Assembly (NCBI RefSeq): GCF_003443735.1
Contig: NZ_CP031969.1
Location: 6,076,001 to 6,140,000, forward strand
DNA: 64,000 nucleotides
Direction: 5' to 3'
Source: Streptomyces sp. CC0208
Lineage (GTDB): Bacteria; Actinomycetota; Actinomycetes; Streptomycetales; Streptomycetaceae
The notes below the pieces were generated by a model. That model had not been told where the DNA came from. It searched no databases and saw nothing but the letters and a program-made list of their open reading frames with translations. The position numbers and the translations under genes were made by a program. Below are positions 26,403 through 34,911 of this stretch, piece after piece; positions within the stretch are counted from its first letter, which is position 1, and each line of letters begins with the position of its first letter.

Positions 26403-26762
26403 GGCATCCGGCCCACCGCACCGGGCTTTGCGACCTTCCAGGTCAAGCCCCAGCCCACCTCGGTCACCTGGGCCGACGTCACGGTGCCCACCGACCACGG
26501 CACCATCGGCGCGGCCTTCGACACCACCAGCGGCGGTCGCGTCGACATCAGCGTGAACGTCCCGGCCAACACCACTTCCTCGGTGTATCTGCCCGGTGGG
26601 ACGGAGGGTACGACCAGCGTCTTCATGGACGGCAACAGCGTCGCCGCCGCCTACGACAACGGATTCCTGCGCGTCGACGACGTCCAGCCCGGCTGTCACA
26701 TCGTCACCACTTCCTCCGACAGCACCCCGTACAGCGACACCAAGCTCACCGGCATCTGCTAG
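26403..26762 (+). pseudogene. Alpha-L-rhamnosidase C-terminal remnant (copy 2)
   Basis: The frame reads GIRPTAPGFATFQVKPQP, then VPTDHGTIGAAFDTTSGGRV, VNVPANTTSSVYLPGG and DDVQPGCHIVTTSS. It is the same GH78 C-terminal region as at 20444 but from a different protein (no close identity). The upstream catalytic part is missing; the preceding open frame does not look like a rhamnosidase. Confidence 0.65.
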
Positions 26763-26956
26763 GCCACGTCGTCAGGACTCAGGATCCGCAGCCGGCCGGG
26801 GGACCCTCGGCCGACTGTGTCCGTGAGCTGCACCGATCGTGGGATCCTCGGTGCCGCTGAGGAGAGTCGTCGGCGGGCTGGGCGATCGCCGACCACATGC
26901 GCGCCGATGGCCGTCGCCTCGTCCGGCTGCGGATACTGCGCGGAGGGCGATGTCGC

Positions 26957-29401
26957 TCAGGCCGTGGGGAGGACCTGTTCGGCCCAGATCGTCTTGCCAT
27001 CGTAGGTCTGGCGGGTGCCCCAGCCCTGGGTGAGCTGGGCTACGAGGAGCAGACCGCGGCCGCCTTCGTCGAAGGTGCGGGCACGGCGCAGGTGGGGGGC
27101 GGTGTTGCTGGCGTCGGAGACTTCGCAGATGAGGTTGCGGTCCCGGATGAGCCGGAGCTGGATGGGGGCGCCGCCGTAGCGGATGGCGTTGGTGACGAGT
27201 TCGCTGACGACCAGTTCGGTGACGAAGGCGGCCTCGTCCAGGCCCCAGGTGGCCAGCTGCCGACACGTGTTCTTACGGGTCTCGGCGACCGCTGCGGGAT
27301 CCGCCGGCACGTCCCAGGTGGCGACATGTGCCGCGTCCAGGGCGCGGGTGCGGGCTATCAGCAGCGCCACATCGTCGGCGGGGCGGTCGGGGAGAAGCCT
27401 CTGGATCACGGCGTCGCAGGTGTCCTCCAAGGACGCGGGGGGCCGGGCCAGCACCTCGCGCAGCGCGTCGAGGCCTTCGTCGATGTCGCGGCCACGCTCC
27501 TCGACGAGACCGTCGGTGTACAGCGCGAGAAGGCTGCCTTCGGGCAGTTCGATCTCGGTGGCTTCGAAGGGCAGGCCGCCGAGCCCCAGCGGCGGACCCA
27601 CGGGGATGTCGGGAAACTCCACGGTGCCGTCCGGCGTCGCCACCGCGGGTGCGGGGTGGCCCGCGCGAGCCATGGTGCAGCGTCGGGAGACCGGGTCGTA
27701 GACGGCGTACAGACAGGTCGCGCCGATGTCGCCGACGGTGTCGGCTGTGGTTTCGGCCTCGGCGGACAGGCGGATGACCAGGTCGTCCAGGTGGGTCAGC
27801 AGCTCGTCGGGCGGGAGGTCGACATCGGCGAGGGTGCGTACGGCGGTGCGCAGCCGTCCCATGGTGGCCGAGGCGTGAATGCCGTGGCCGACGACGTCGC
27901 CGACGACGAGCGCGACCCGGGCGCCGGACAACGGGATCACATCGAACCAGTCGCCGCCGACGCCGGCCTGCGCGCTGGTGGGCAGGTAGCGGGAGGCGGC
28001 GTCGACGGCGGCCTGCGGGGGCAGCCGTTGCGGCAGGAGACTGCTCTGCAGGGTGAGGGAGGTGCGGCGCTCACGGTCGTAGCGGCGGGCGTTGTCGATG
28101 CAGACGGCGGCCCTGGCGGTGATCTCCTCACCGAGGAGCAGGTCGTCCCGCTCGAAGGGTTCCGGGCGCCGGTGGCGGGAGAACGTCGCCACGCCGAGAG
28201 TGATGCCGCGGGCGCGCATCGGCACGGCCAGCACCGAGTGGAAGCCGTAACGCCGCATCCGTTCGGCCCGGTCCGGGGTCTGGCTCGCCACCCTGTCCAT
28301 CGCGGAAGCGGTCACGTTCTCGATCAGCGGTCGCCCGGTGCTCAGGCACCTGGCCGCGGTCGACTCGTCCGGGTAGGCGGCCACTGTTCCGCGCTCCACC
28401 ACGACCTCGGGGCAGCCCTCCAGGACCGACTGGTAGGCGACACGGCGCAGCATGACCGGGCTGGACGGCGAACTGGCGCGCGGGTCGTCGCCGCCTTCGA
28501 TGGCGGGCAGCAGATCGACGGTGACGAAGTCCGCGAGGTGCGGGATGGCGACGTCGGCCAGTTCCTGCGCGGTCCGAGCCAGGTCCAGGGTGCTGCCGAT
28601 GCGGATACTGGCCTCGTTGAGCAGGGCCAGACGCCGTCGGGCCAGGTGCTCCTCGGTCACGTCGTGGGCGGAAAGGAGCACGCCCCGTACCGTTCCCCCG
28701 GCGTCCTTCACGGGGGTGAGCGACGTCGACCAGACGCTCTCGCTCCTGTGGCCCGCCAGGCGCAGGACCTGCTGCAGATGCTGCTGTTCTCCGGTCTCCA
28801 GCGCCCGCCGCATGCACTGTTCCGTCCGGTCGCCCTCCGAGTCGACCACGATCTCCGACACCCGAAGCCCCTGCATCGCCGCTTCGGGCAGGCCGATCAC
28901 CCGCTCCATGTCCGCGTTCGCCCGCCGCAGCCGCAGACCGGTGTCGTAGAGCGCCGACGTGGCCGGGGACTGGGTGAACGCCCACCTCAGCAGCGCGTCG
29001 TCCTGGAGGGGCGACGGCGGCCGGGCCAGGGGGGAGACCAGGAGCCACTCGTCGCCCCCGTCGTCTTCGGAGTGGAGTTCCCGGCGGTGGGCCAGCAGGT
29101 TCACTGTGAGGTGGTGGCCGTCCGAGTGCAGGAGCGTCGCCGCCCCGTTCCACCTCGGCAGCGTGTGCAGGGAGCGCAGCGTCTCCAAGGGCGGCTCCGC
29201 GGCGAGCAACGGCGCCGCGAGCCGGCCGATGACCTCCGCGGACCGGTATCCGAGCAGTCGCCGTGCGCCCTCGCTCCAGCCGGTCACAATGCCGTGGGGA
29301 TCCACGGTGGCTCTGGCCGTGGCCGACTCGTCGACGGGGTCCTCCGGCCGCAAGGCCGCCCGATCGTCGTCGGCGGCTTCAGAACCCGTCGTCACGTTCA
29401 T
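26957..29401 (-). CDS. PAS-PAS-GAF-SpoIIE phosphatase with C-terminal HATPase
   Basis: An 814-residue cytoplasmic regulator. Order: PAS (about 30-125), second PAS (130-250), GAF (260-440), PP2C/SpoIIE phosphatase (445-665, with VGGDWFDVIPLSG and VVGDVVGHGIHASATM supplying the metal Asp residues), then an HATPase_c domain (690-814: LVVSELVTNAIRYG and EGGRGLLLVAQL). It thus joins the RsbU-type phosphatase that removes phosphate from an anti-anti-sigma factor with an RsbW-type kinase domain in one chain. No STAS target is adjacent; the STAS-ANTAR protein at 49.3 kb is a possible partner. The sensory signal is unknown. Confidence 0.88.
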   Translation of the reverse strand: MNVTTGSEAADDDRAALRPEDPVDESATARATVDPHGIVTGWSEGARRLLGYRSAEVIGRLAAPLLAAEPPLETLRSLHTLPRWNGAATLLHSDGHHLTVNLLAHRRELHSEDDGGDEWLLVSPLARPPSPLQDDALLRWAFTQSPATSALYDTGLRLRRANADMERVIGLPEAAMQGLRVSEIVVDSEGDRTEQCMRRALETGEQQHLQQVLRLAGHRSESVWSTSLTPVKDAGGTVRGVLLSAHDVTEEHLARRRLALLNEASIRIGSTLDLARTAQELADVAIPHLADFVTVDLLPAIEGGDDPRASSPSSPVMLRRVAYQSVLEGCPEVVVERGTVAAYPDESTAARCLSTGRPLIENVTASAMDRVASQTPDRAERMRRYGFHSVLAVPMRARGITLGVATFSRHRRPEPFERDDLLLGEEITARAAVCIDNARRYDRERRTSLTLQSSLLPQRLPPQAAVDAASRYLPTSAQAGVGGDWFDVIPLSGARVALVVGDVVGHGIHASATMGRLRTAVRTLADVDLPPDELLTHLDDLVIRLSAEAETTADTVGDIGATCLYAVYDPVSRRCTMARAGHPAPAVATPDGTVEFPDIPVGPPLGLGGLPFEATEIELPEGSLLALYTDGLVEERGRDIDEGLDALREVLARPPASLEDTCDAVIQRLLPDRPADDVALLIARTRALDAAHVATWDVPADPAAVAETRKNTCRQLATWGLDEAAFVTELVVSELVTNAIRYGGAPIQLRLIRDRNLICEVSDASNTAPHLRRARTFDEGGRGLLLVAQLTQGWGTRQTYDGKTIWAEQVLPTA

Positions 29402-29535
29402 CCGCCCTCACCCTCGGTCTTTCCGCCGTGCGTCCCGGCCCGGCCGCGAGCAACCGACAGGGAGGTTGAACATATAAGCTTAACAAGGTAATAAGCCCCA
29501 AAAAGCACCAATGTATCGATGATGGGAGTCCTGCC
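29402..29535. promoter_or_regulatory. Divergent promoter region
   Basis: 134 nt between two divergent starts. The middle (29470-29515) is AT-rich for this genome, with AAGCTTAACAAGGTAATAAG. It probably carries both promoters; no operator is recognised. Confidence 0.45.
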
Positions 29536-30999
29536 ATGACTGCCGCCAGCGAGGGGACATGGCCGGACGGGGCCGATTGGACCGGGAAGATCTACAGCGG
29601 CGGCTGGCGGCAGTCCGGGGGCGGAACCCAGCCGGTGACCGAACCGGCGACGGGGGAGCGGCTGGCGGAGGTGGGTGTGGCGGCGCCCGCGGATGTCGCC
29701 CGGGCCGGTGCCCTGGCCGCCCGGGCTCAGCGGGCCTGGGCCGAGGCGGCACCTCAGGAGCGCGCCGAGGTGCTGCTCCGTACCGCCCGGGCACTGCGCG
29801 ACCACAGCGGGGACGTCCGCCAGTGGATCGTCAGGGAGTCCGGAGGCGTCCCGGCGAAGGGCGACTACGAGATCGCGGCCGGACTCAGTCAGCTGTCGCA
29901 GGCCGCCGGGCTCGCCTCGCTGCCTCGCGGCGAGATCCTGAGCCCCTCGACGCCGGGCCAGACCAGTTGTGCGTGGCGGGTACCGCTGGGTGTGGTCGGC
30001 GTCATCAACCCCTGGAACGCCCCCCTGCTGTTCGCCATGCGGGCCCTCGCGCCCGCCCTTGTGCTGGGCAACGCCGTCCTGCTCAAACCCGATACCCACA
30101 CGCCGGTGTCCGGCGGCATCGTCGTGGCGCGGCTGTTCGAGGAGGCCGGACTGCCCGAGGGGCTGCTGCACGTTCTGCCCGGAGGCCCCGGCACCGGTGA
30201 GGCGGTCGTGGCCGATCCGCACGTCGCCATGGTCGTGTTCACCGGGTCCACCCAGGCGGGACGGGCGGTGGCCCGGGCCGCGGGCGACGGGCTCAAGCGG
30301 GTGGCCCTGGAGCTGGGCGGCAAGAACTCGATCGTCGTGCTCGACGACGCGGACATCGACGCCGCCGCGGCGGCCGGGGCGATGAGTTCCTTCGGCTATC
30401 AGGGGCAGGCCTGCGTCGCCGCCGGACGTCATCTGGTGCACGCCGACATCATGGAGCCGTACACCGAGGCACTGATCGGACAGGCCGACGCGCTGCGGGT
30501 CGGCGACCCCCGCGAGGAGGGTGTGGCACTCGGTCCCGTGATCAGCGAGCGCCAGGCGGCGAACATCGAACGCATCGTGGACGAGAGCGTGGCCGCCGGG
30601 GCACGGGTGCTGGCCGGCGGACGCCGCGACGGGCTGTTCTACCCGCCCACCGTCCTGGACCACGTCGCGCGGACCATGCCCGCCTTCACCGAGGAGATCT
30701 TCGGGCCGGTCGCCCCTGTCGTCGCCTTCCGTACCGACACGGAGGCCGTCGAGATCGCCAACGACACCGTGTACGGCCTCACAGCGGCCGTGCACTCCCG
30801 TTCGGTGCCGCGGGCCGCGGCCATCGCCGAGCGGTTGCGCACCGGCATGGTGCACCTCAACGACGTCTCTGCCAAGGACGCCGCGAACGCCCCCTTCGGC
30901 GGAATGGGAGCATCGGGCAACGGCTCCCGCATCGGCGGCACCGCCAATCTGGAGCAGTTCACCCAGTGGCGCTGGATGACGGTGGCCGAGGGGGTCTGA
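29536..30999 (+). CDS. Aldehyde dehydrogenase, benzaldehyde/vanillin type
   Basis: A 487-residue NAD(P)-dependent aldehyde dehydrogenase. The nucleotide-binding GVVGVINPWNAPLL, the general base in LELGGKN and the catalytic Cys in YQGQACVAAGR are all present. EEIFGPVAPVVAF and the C-terminal FGGMGASGNGSRIGG complete the family pattern, with the length normal. Resemblance is to benzaldehyde, salicylaldehyde and vanillin dehydrogenases. A benzoylformate decarboxylase remnant 10 kb away would have made benzaldehyde, so this may be the survivor of a mandelate pathway. ATG 29536 has GGGAG ahead. Confidence 0.87.
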   Translation: MTAASEGTWPDGADWTGKIYSGGWRQSGGGTQPVTEPATGERLAEVGVAAPADVARAGALAARAQRAWAEAAPQERAEVLLRTARALRDHSGDVRQWIVRESGGVPAKGDYEIAAGLSQLSQAAGLASLPRGEILSPSTPGQTSCAWRVPLGVVGVINPWNAPLLFAMRALAPALVLGNAVLLKPDTHTPVSGGIVVARLFEEAGLPEGLLHVLPGGPGTGEAVVADPHVAMVVFTGSTQAGRAVARAAGDGLKRVALELGGKNSIVVLDDADIDAAAAAGAMSSFGYQGQACVAAGRHLVHADIMEPYTEALIGQADALRVGDPREEGVALGPVISERQAANIERIVDESVAAGARVLAGGRRDGLFYPPTVLDHVARTMPAFTEEIFGPVAPVVAFRTDTEAVEIANDTVYGLTAAVHSRSVPRAAAIAERLRTGMVHLNDVSAKDAANAPFGGMGASGNGSRIGGTANLEQFTQWRWMTVAEGV

Positions 31000-31078
31000 C
31001 GGGCCGCTCGTTCGGCGGTCGGTGGCGGCAGGGCTTGTGCCTGTACGCCGACGAGGAGGCGGTCTCGTCGTCACGCGT

Positions 31079-31340
31079 CGGTATGACGACCCGTACGGGA
31101 ACCCGAGGGGCTCGGAGCTGTCGACGTGGGGATCGGCACACGAGACCCATGCCTTCCCAGGCAAGCCGACGGACTCGGTGACCGGCGCATGACCTGCCGG
31201 GGGCGCGCGACTACGACCCGTCCTGGGACGTTTCCTCATGCCCGACCCGGCGTTCCGGGCGGGCGACCAGAACCGGACGGGCGGGTACACGTACGCGGCG
31301 GACAACCCGGCGAGCGGCTCGGATCCGACCGGGTTCGACG
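31079..31340 (+). pseudogene. RHS-repeat protein remnant
   Basis: Reads RYDDPYGNPRGSE and FPGKPTDSVTG, then after frame shifts DLPGARDYDPSWD and LMPDPAFRAGDQN with GGYTYAADNPASGSDPTGFD. This is the RHS core end (YDPYGNPRG, LGARxYDPxxGRF, Y.Y..NNPV..DPTG) just before the point where RHS toxins change. No toxin tip or immunity gene follows; at least two frame changes are present. Confidence 0.7.
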
Positions 31341-31371
31341 GGCGCCCGGGATCCGTTGCTGAGCAGGGGAG

Positions 31372-31860
31372 TTACGTGGACTGTCCCCGCTCTTGCCCGG
31401 GAAGGGCGCGGCCGTTGATCGCGTCGGCGATGGCGTAGGCGGTGCGGACGAAGGCCTCTGCCTGCTGCGCCGACAGGTCCCGGGCGGAGGTCTCCTCCAG
31501 CGCCCGCCACATGGCCGCGATGGGCTCGCGCATGGCACGGCCCCTGTCGGTGAGGTGGACGACCATGACGCGCCGGTCGTGTTCGGCCGGCTCGCGCACG
31601 AGCAGGCCGGCGTCCTGCATGCGGCGCAGGGACTTGGAGACGGTCGAGTGGTCCAGGCCGACGCTTTCGAGCAGTTCGGACTGGGTCTGGCCGTCCCGGT
31701 CAAGGAGCTGCATCAGCAGCAGTTCCTGGCCGGGATGCAGGTCCATCTCGCGGAGCATGGCGGCGGCGCGGGCGCGGTGAGCGCGGGCGAGCTGGAAGAT
31801 CGCGTAGCTCATCGGCCCCTCGCCGGCCGTAGAGGGGGTGCGGTGGGTGGAGGCGGCCAT
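31372..31860 (-). CDS. MarR-family transcriptional regulator
   Basis: A 162-residue winged-helix regulator: HPGQELLLMQLLDRDGQTQ, SELLESVGLDHSTVSKSLRR (recognition helix) and the wing EHDRRVMVVHLTDRG. It is the third gene of an operon with an ene-reductase (11 nt gap) and a quinone reductase. It probably represses that operon at palindromes upstream of 33903 and senses an electrophile or quinone. The start is ATG 31860. Confidence 0.88.
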   Translation of the reverse strand: MAASTHRTPSTAGEGPMSYAIFQLARAHRARAAAMLREMDLHPGQELLLMQLLDRDGQTQSELLESVGLDHSTVSKSLRRMQDAGLLVREPAEHDRRVMVVHLTDRGRAMREPIAAMWRALEETSARDLSAQQAEAFVRTAYAIADAINGRALPGQERGQST

Positions 31861-31871
31861 GATGCGGTTCC

Positions 31872-32933
31872 TCAGACGGTGTGGGTGGGGTAGTCGGTGT
31901 AGCCGGCCACTCCGCCGCCGTAGAAGGTAGCCGGGTCGGGGGTGTTCAGCGGCGCGTCCGAGCGTAGCCGCTCGACCAGGTCCGGGTTGGCGAGCGCGAG
32001 GGCGCCGACGGAGACAAGGTCGGCCGTGCCGTTGTCGACGTCCTTGGCGCGGGTGGGCAGGTCGGTGCCGGCCCGGTTGAGGATCAGCGTGGTCGGCCAC
32101 AGCGTGCGCAGGGTGCCCAGCAGCTCGTCGTCGCCCGCGTGGAGGATGTGGAGGTAGGCGAGGCCGAGCGGGCTGAGCGCACGCAGGAGCGCCGGATACA
32201 GCTCGGCGGTGTCGGACTCGGCGATGTCGTTGTAGGGGTTGCCGGGGGAGATGCGCAGGCCGGTGCGGTCGGCGCCGATTTCCTCGGCCACGGCTGTGGC
32301 GACCTCGACGGCGAAGCGGATGCGGTTGTCGATGGAGCCGCCGTAGCGGTCGGTGCGCTGGTTGGAGTTGTCGGCGAGGAACTGGTGCACCAGGTAGCCG
32401 TTGGCGCCGTGGATCTCCACGCCGTCGGCGCCTGCCGCGACGGCGGCCGCCGCGGCGCGGCGGAAGTCGTCGACGGTCGCCACGACCTCCTGCGTCGACA
32501 GAGCACGGGGTACTGGCATTTCCTGGGGCCCGGAAGCGGTGAACATCGCGCCCTGCGGCTGAATCGCTGAAGGGGCGACCGGCTGACGGCCGTGCGGGGT
32601 GTTGTCGGGGTGGGCGATACGTCCGGTGTGCATCAGCTGGATGACGATCCGGCCGTCGGCCGCGTGTACGGCGTCGGTGACCTTGCGCCACCCGGCGATC
32701 TGATCGTCATTGTGGATGCCGGGGGTGAGGAGGTAGCCCTGGCCGTCGGCGTTGGGCTGGGTTCCCTCGGTGATGATGAGCGCGTGCGAGGCCCGCTGGG
32801 CGTAGTACTCGGCGTTCAGCTCGGTCGGTACGCCTTCGGGGGTGGAGCGGTCACGGGTCATGGGGGCCATGACCAGGCGGTGCGGGAGGGAGATGTCGCC
32901 GACGGTGGTCGGTGTCCACAGGGCGTTCAGCAT
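31872..32933 (-). CDS. Old yellow enzyme family ene-reductase (N-ethylmaleimide reductase type)
   Basis: A 353-residue FMN-dependent ene-reductase. The active-site pair lies in VEIHGANGYLVHQFL, the motif NQRTDRYGGSIDNRIRF is diagnostic, and the N-terminal LVMAPMTRDRS and late RAGTDL help bind flavin. It reduces activated C=C bonds (maleimides, enones) with NAD(P)H in the cytoplasm. It lies between a quinone reductase gene (64 nt upstream) and MarR, as in electrophile-stress operons such as nemRA. Confidence 0.92.
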   Translation of the reverse strand: MLNALWTPTTVGDISLPHRLVMAPMTRDRSTPEGVPTELNAEYYAQRASHALIITEGTQPNADGQGYLLTPGIHNDDQIAGWRKVTDAVHAADGRIVIQLMHTGRIAHPDNTPHGRQPVAPSAIQPQGAMFTASGPQEMPVPRALSTQEVVATVDDFRRAAAAAVAAGADGVEIHGANGYLVHQFLADNSNQRTDRYGGSIDNRIRFAVEVATAVAEEIGADRTGLRISPGNPYNDIAESDTAELYPALLRALSPLGLAYLHILHAGDDELLGTLRTLWPTTLILNRAGTDLPTRAKDVDNGTADLVSVGALALANPDLVERLRSDAPLNTPDPATFYGGGVAGYTDYPTHTV

Positions 32934-32997
32934 GAGTGGTCCTTGGGCGCGGTGATGGTCAGGTGATGGTCGGAACAGGAGGAAAAGGCGGGCGTGA

Positions 32998-33903
32998 TCA
33001 GTCGAGGGTGAGGACGAGCTTGCCGCGGACATGCCCGGCGTCGCTGATCTGCTGGGCCGTGGCGGCCTGGTCGACGGGGTAGGCGGTGACGGTGGTGACG
33101 AGCTTGCCGGTCGCGGCGTCCTGCGCCAGGGCGGCCAGGCGGGCGGCCGAGCGTTCCTGGCCACCGCTGGAGAAGGTGATGCCGAGCTGGTGCGCGCGGA
33201 AGTCGGCGATCGTGACGATGCGCTCGGTGCCGCCGCGCAGGGCGACGGAGTCCTCCAGGGCTCCCTTCCCGGCCAGGTCGAACACCGCGTCCACGCCGTC
33301 GGGGGCGAGCGCCCGGACCCGCTCGACCAGGCCCTCGCCGTAGAGGGTCGCGGTGGCGCCGAGCGAGGTGAGGTAGTCCTGGTTGGTGGGGCCGGCGGTG
33401 GCGATGACACGCGCTCCGCGGGCCGTGGCGAGCTGGATTGCCAGGGTGCCGACCGCTCCGGCCGCGCCGTGCATCAGTACGGTCTCCCCGGCGGTGACGC
33501 CCAGCAGGTCCAGGACCCGCTCGGCCGTCTCGCCCGCCACCGGCAGCGCGACCGCGTGCTGCCAGTCGAGGCCAGCGGGCTTGGGGGCCACGGTGGTGGC
33601 CAGCGCGTACTGGGCGTACGAGCCGGTGTCCGACCAGCCCAGCACCTCGTCGCCCACCTGCACGTCCTGCACACCCTCACCCAGGGCGTCCACCACGCCG
33701 GCGAGCTCGGCACCGGGGACGGCGGGGAGCGACGTGGGGAACGCGGCCTCCATCGCCCCGGAGCGGATCTTGCCGTCCAGTGCGTTCAGGCCGGCCGCCC
33801 TGACGCGGACGCGGACCTGCCCCGGGCCGGGCTGCGGGACCTCGATGTCCGCCTCGTGCAGCACGTCGGTGCCTCCGAAACGGTCGAACAGGATGGCCTT
33901 CAT
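32998..33903 (-). CDS. NADPH:quinone oxidoreductase-like zinc-free alcohol dehydrogenase
   Basis: A 301-residue MDR-superfamily protein: N-terminal GroES-like domain (MKAILFDRFGGTDVLHEADI) and Rossmann domain with HGAAGAVGTLAIQLATARGA. No zinc ligands are seen, so it is a quinone/enone reductase type. It is the first gene of the operon with the ene-reductase and MarR. ATG 33903 lies just inside an inverted-repeat leader. Confidence 0.88.
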   Translation of the reverse strand: MKAILFDRFGGTDVLHEADIEVPQPGPGQVRVRVRAAGLNALDGKIRSGAMEAAFPTSLPAVPGAELAGVVDALGEGVQDVQVGDEVLGWSDTGSYAQYALATTVAPKPAGLDWQHAVALPVAGETAERVLDLLGVTAGETVLMHGAAGAVGTLAIQLATARGARVIATAGPTNQDYLTSLGATATLYGEGLVERVRALAPDGVDAVFDLAGKGALEDSVALRGGTERIVTIADFRAHQLGITFSSGGQERSAARLAALAQDAATGKLVTTVTAYPVDQAATAQQISDAGHVRGKLVLTLD

Positions 33904-33921
33904 GACGACTCCTCTCGTGTC

Positions 33922-33988
33922 GCCACCCATTTAGGTGGCTGGACACATAATCAACGTAACAGCAAACATGTGGCTAGCCAAGTATTTG
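33922..33988. promoter_or_regulatory. Palindromic operators upstream of the quinone-reductase operon
   Basis: Two inverted repeats: GCCACC (33922) with GGTGGC (33934), and a 26-bp imperfect palindrome (33963-33988) centred on TGGCTAGCCA, with CAAA/TTTG outer arms. MarR proteins commonly bind sites of this size. Both lie within 90 nt of the first start codon. Confidence 0.5.
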
Positions 33989-34399
33989 TTGTTGCTCGGG
34001 CTGCGCAAGATCGGTCGCGGTCGAATCGGTCGCCTCAGGGTGGCGGTCGAAGCGGGAGGCGCTCCGCCGGAGCGCGCCTTTCGCAGCCAAGGGCTACCTC
34101 GACCGGAAGCTGGACGACCGGGCCGGCCAGCCCCTAGCGGTGCGCGGCTCCACGCACGTACACACGGCTGCCGGCGAGGTGCAGGTCACCTGCCGCAGAG
34201 GTTCAAGGCGACGGTCAGGAAGACCAGGTGGTTCGGCACGGTCTTGACCTCGGCCTTCGCCCAGGCTCTGCGTCGTCCGTACTGTCGGACGACCACGACG
34301 CCGGCGTGGTCGTTGATCGCCTCGACCATCGGCCAGGGCAGGGTTCCCTTGCGCTTGGCGGTGACGCCGGTGGCATCCGGTTCGAACGGGCCGTAGGTC
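33989..34399. other. Accessory stretch without a recognised gene
   Basis: About 400 nt. GGCGCTCCGCCGGAGCGCGCC near 34060 forms a hairpin. A minus-strand frame ending at 34186 (VKTVPNHLVFLTVALNLCGR) is open and protein-like, but I do not recognise it and it overlaps the toxin remnant. Confidence 0.3.
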
Positions 34400-34630
34400 G
34401 TCTTCCGTCCCGGATCGGTGAGCCGAGAGTCTGTGGAGCGAGCCGTAAAGACTCCCCAAGGGCGGCTGAAGTGCGGTTGCTGTTCGTGTTCGGTCCGGAT
34501 CGCCAGGCCGTGATCCTGGTCGGTGGCGATGAAGAGGGCAACTGGTCCGGCTGGTACCGCGTCGCGGTGCCCCAGGCGGAGCAGGCGTACGCAGAGCATC
34601 GAAGCGAATCGATGGAGAGGAAGGGGCACG
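34400..34630 (+). pseudogene. Gp49/HigB-like toxin remnant
   Basis: The frame reads EVRLLFVFGPDRQAVILVGG and DEEGNWSGWYRVAVPQAEQA, with YAEH following. This matches the C-terminal half of phage-derived Gp49-like (RelE-superfamily) toxins (EVRILFAFDP.R.A.LL.GGDK.G.W..WY...IP.AE..Y..H). The N-terminal half is scrambled and no XRE antitoxin is visible downstream, so it is probably inactive. Confidence 0.55.
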
Positions 34631-34911
34631 CCAGACTGTTTCCCGGACGAGCACGGGGCTGGACGGGACCGGTGACCTGGCCGCCGTCGAGGCTGCCGCG
34701 TCCGCCGGGGCCCGTGTCGACGACCTCGCGCCCGCGGAGCGGTACCGGCTGGTGACCATCTCCCCGACAACCGGCGGCTGTTCTTCCGGTATCCGTTGGT
34801 CGGTTCCGCGGTGGTGGAGCCCGCACGGCGAGCTTGCTCCTCATGTCTACAAAACGGTCTCGATCCCAGCCAATGCTTGGGCGCTGACGGTCGCCCGGCA
34901 ATCATGTGGCC

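Noticed and set aside
34186..34500. Minus-strand frame ending VKTVPNHLVFLTVALNLCGR as a gene
   Set aside because: Protein-like but unrecognised, without a good start, and overlapping the clearer Gp49 toxin match on the other strand.
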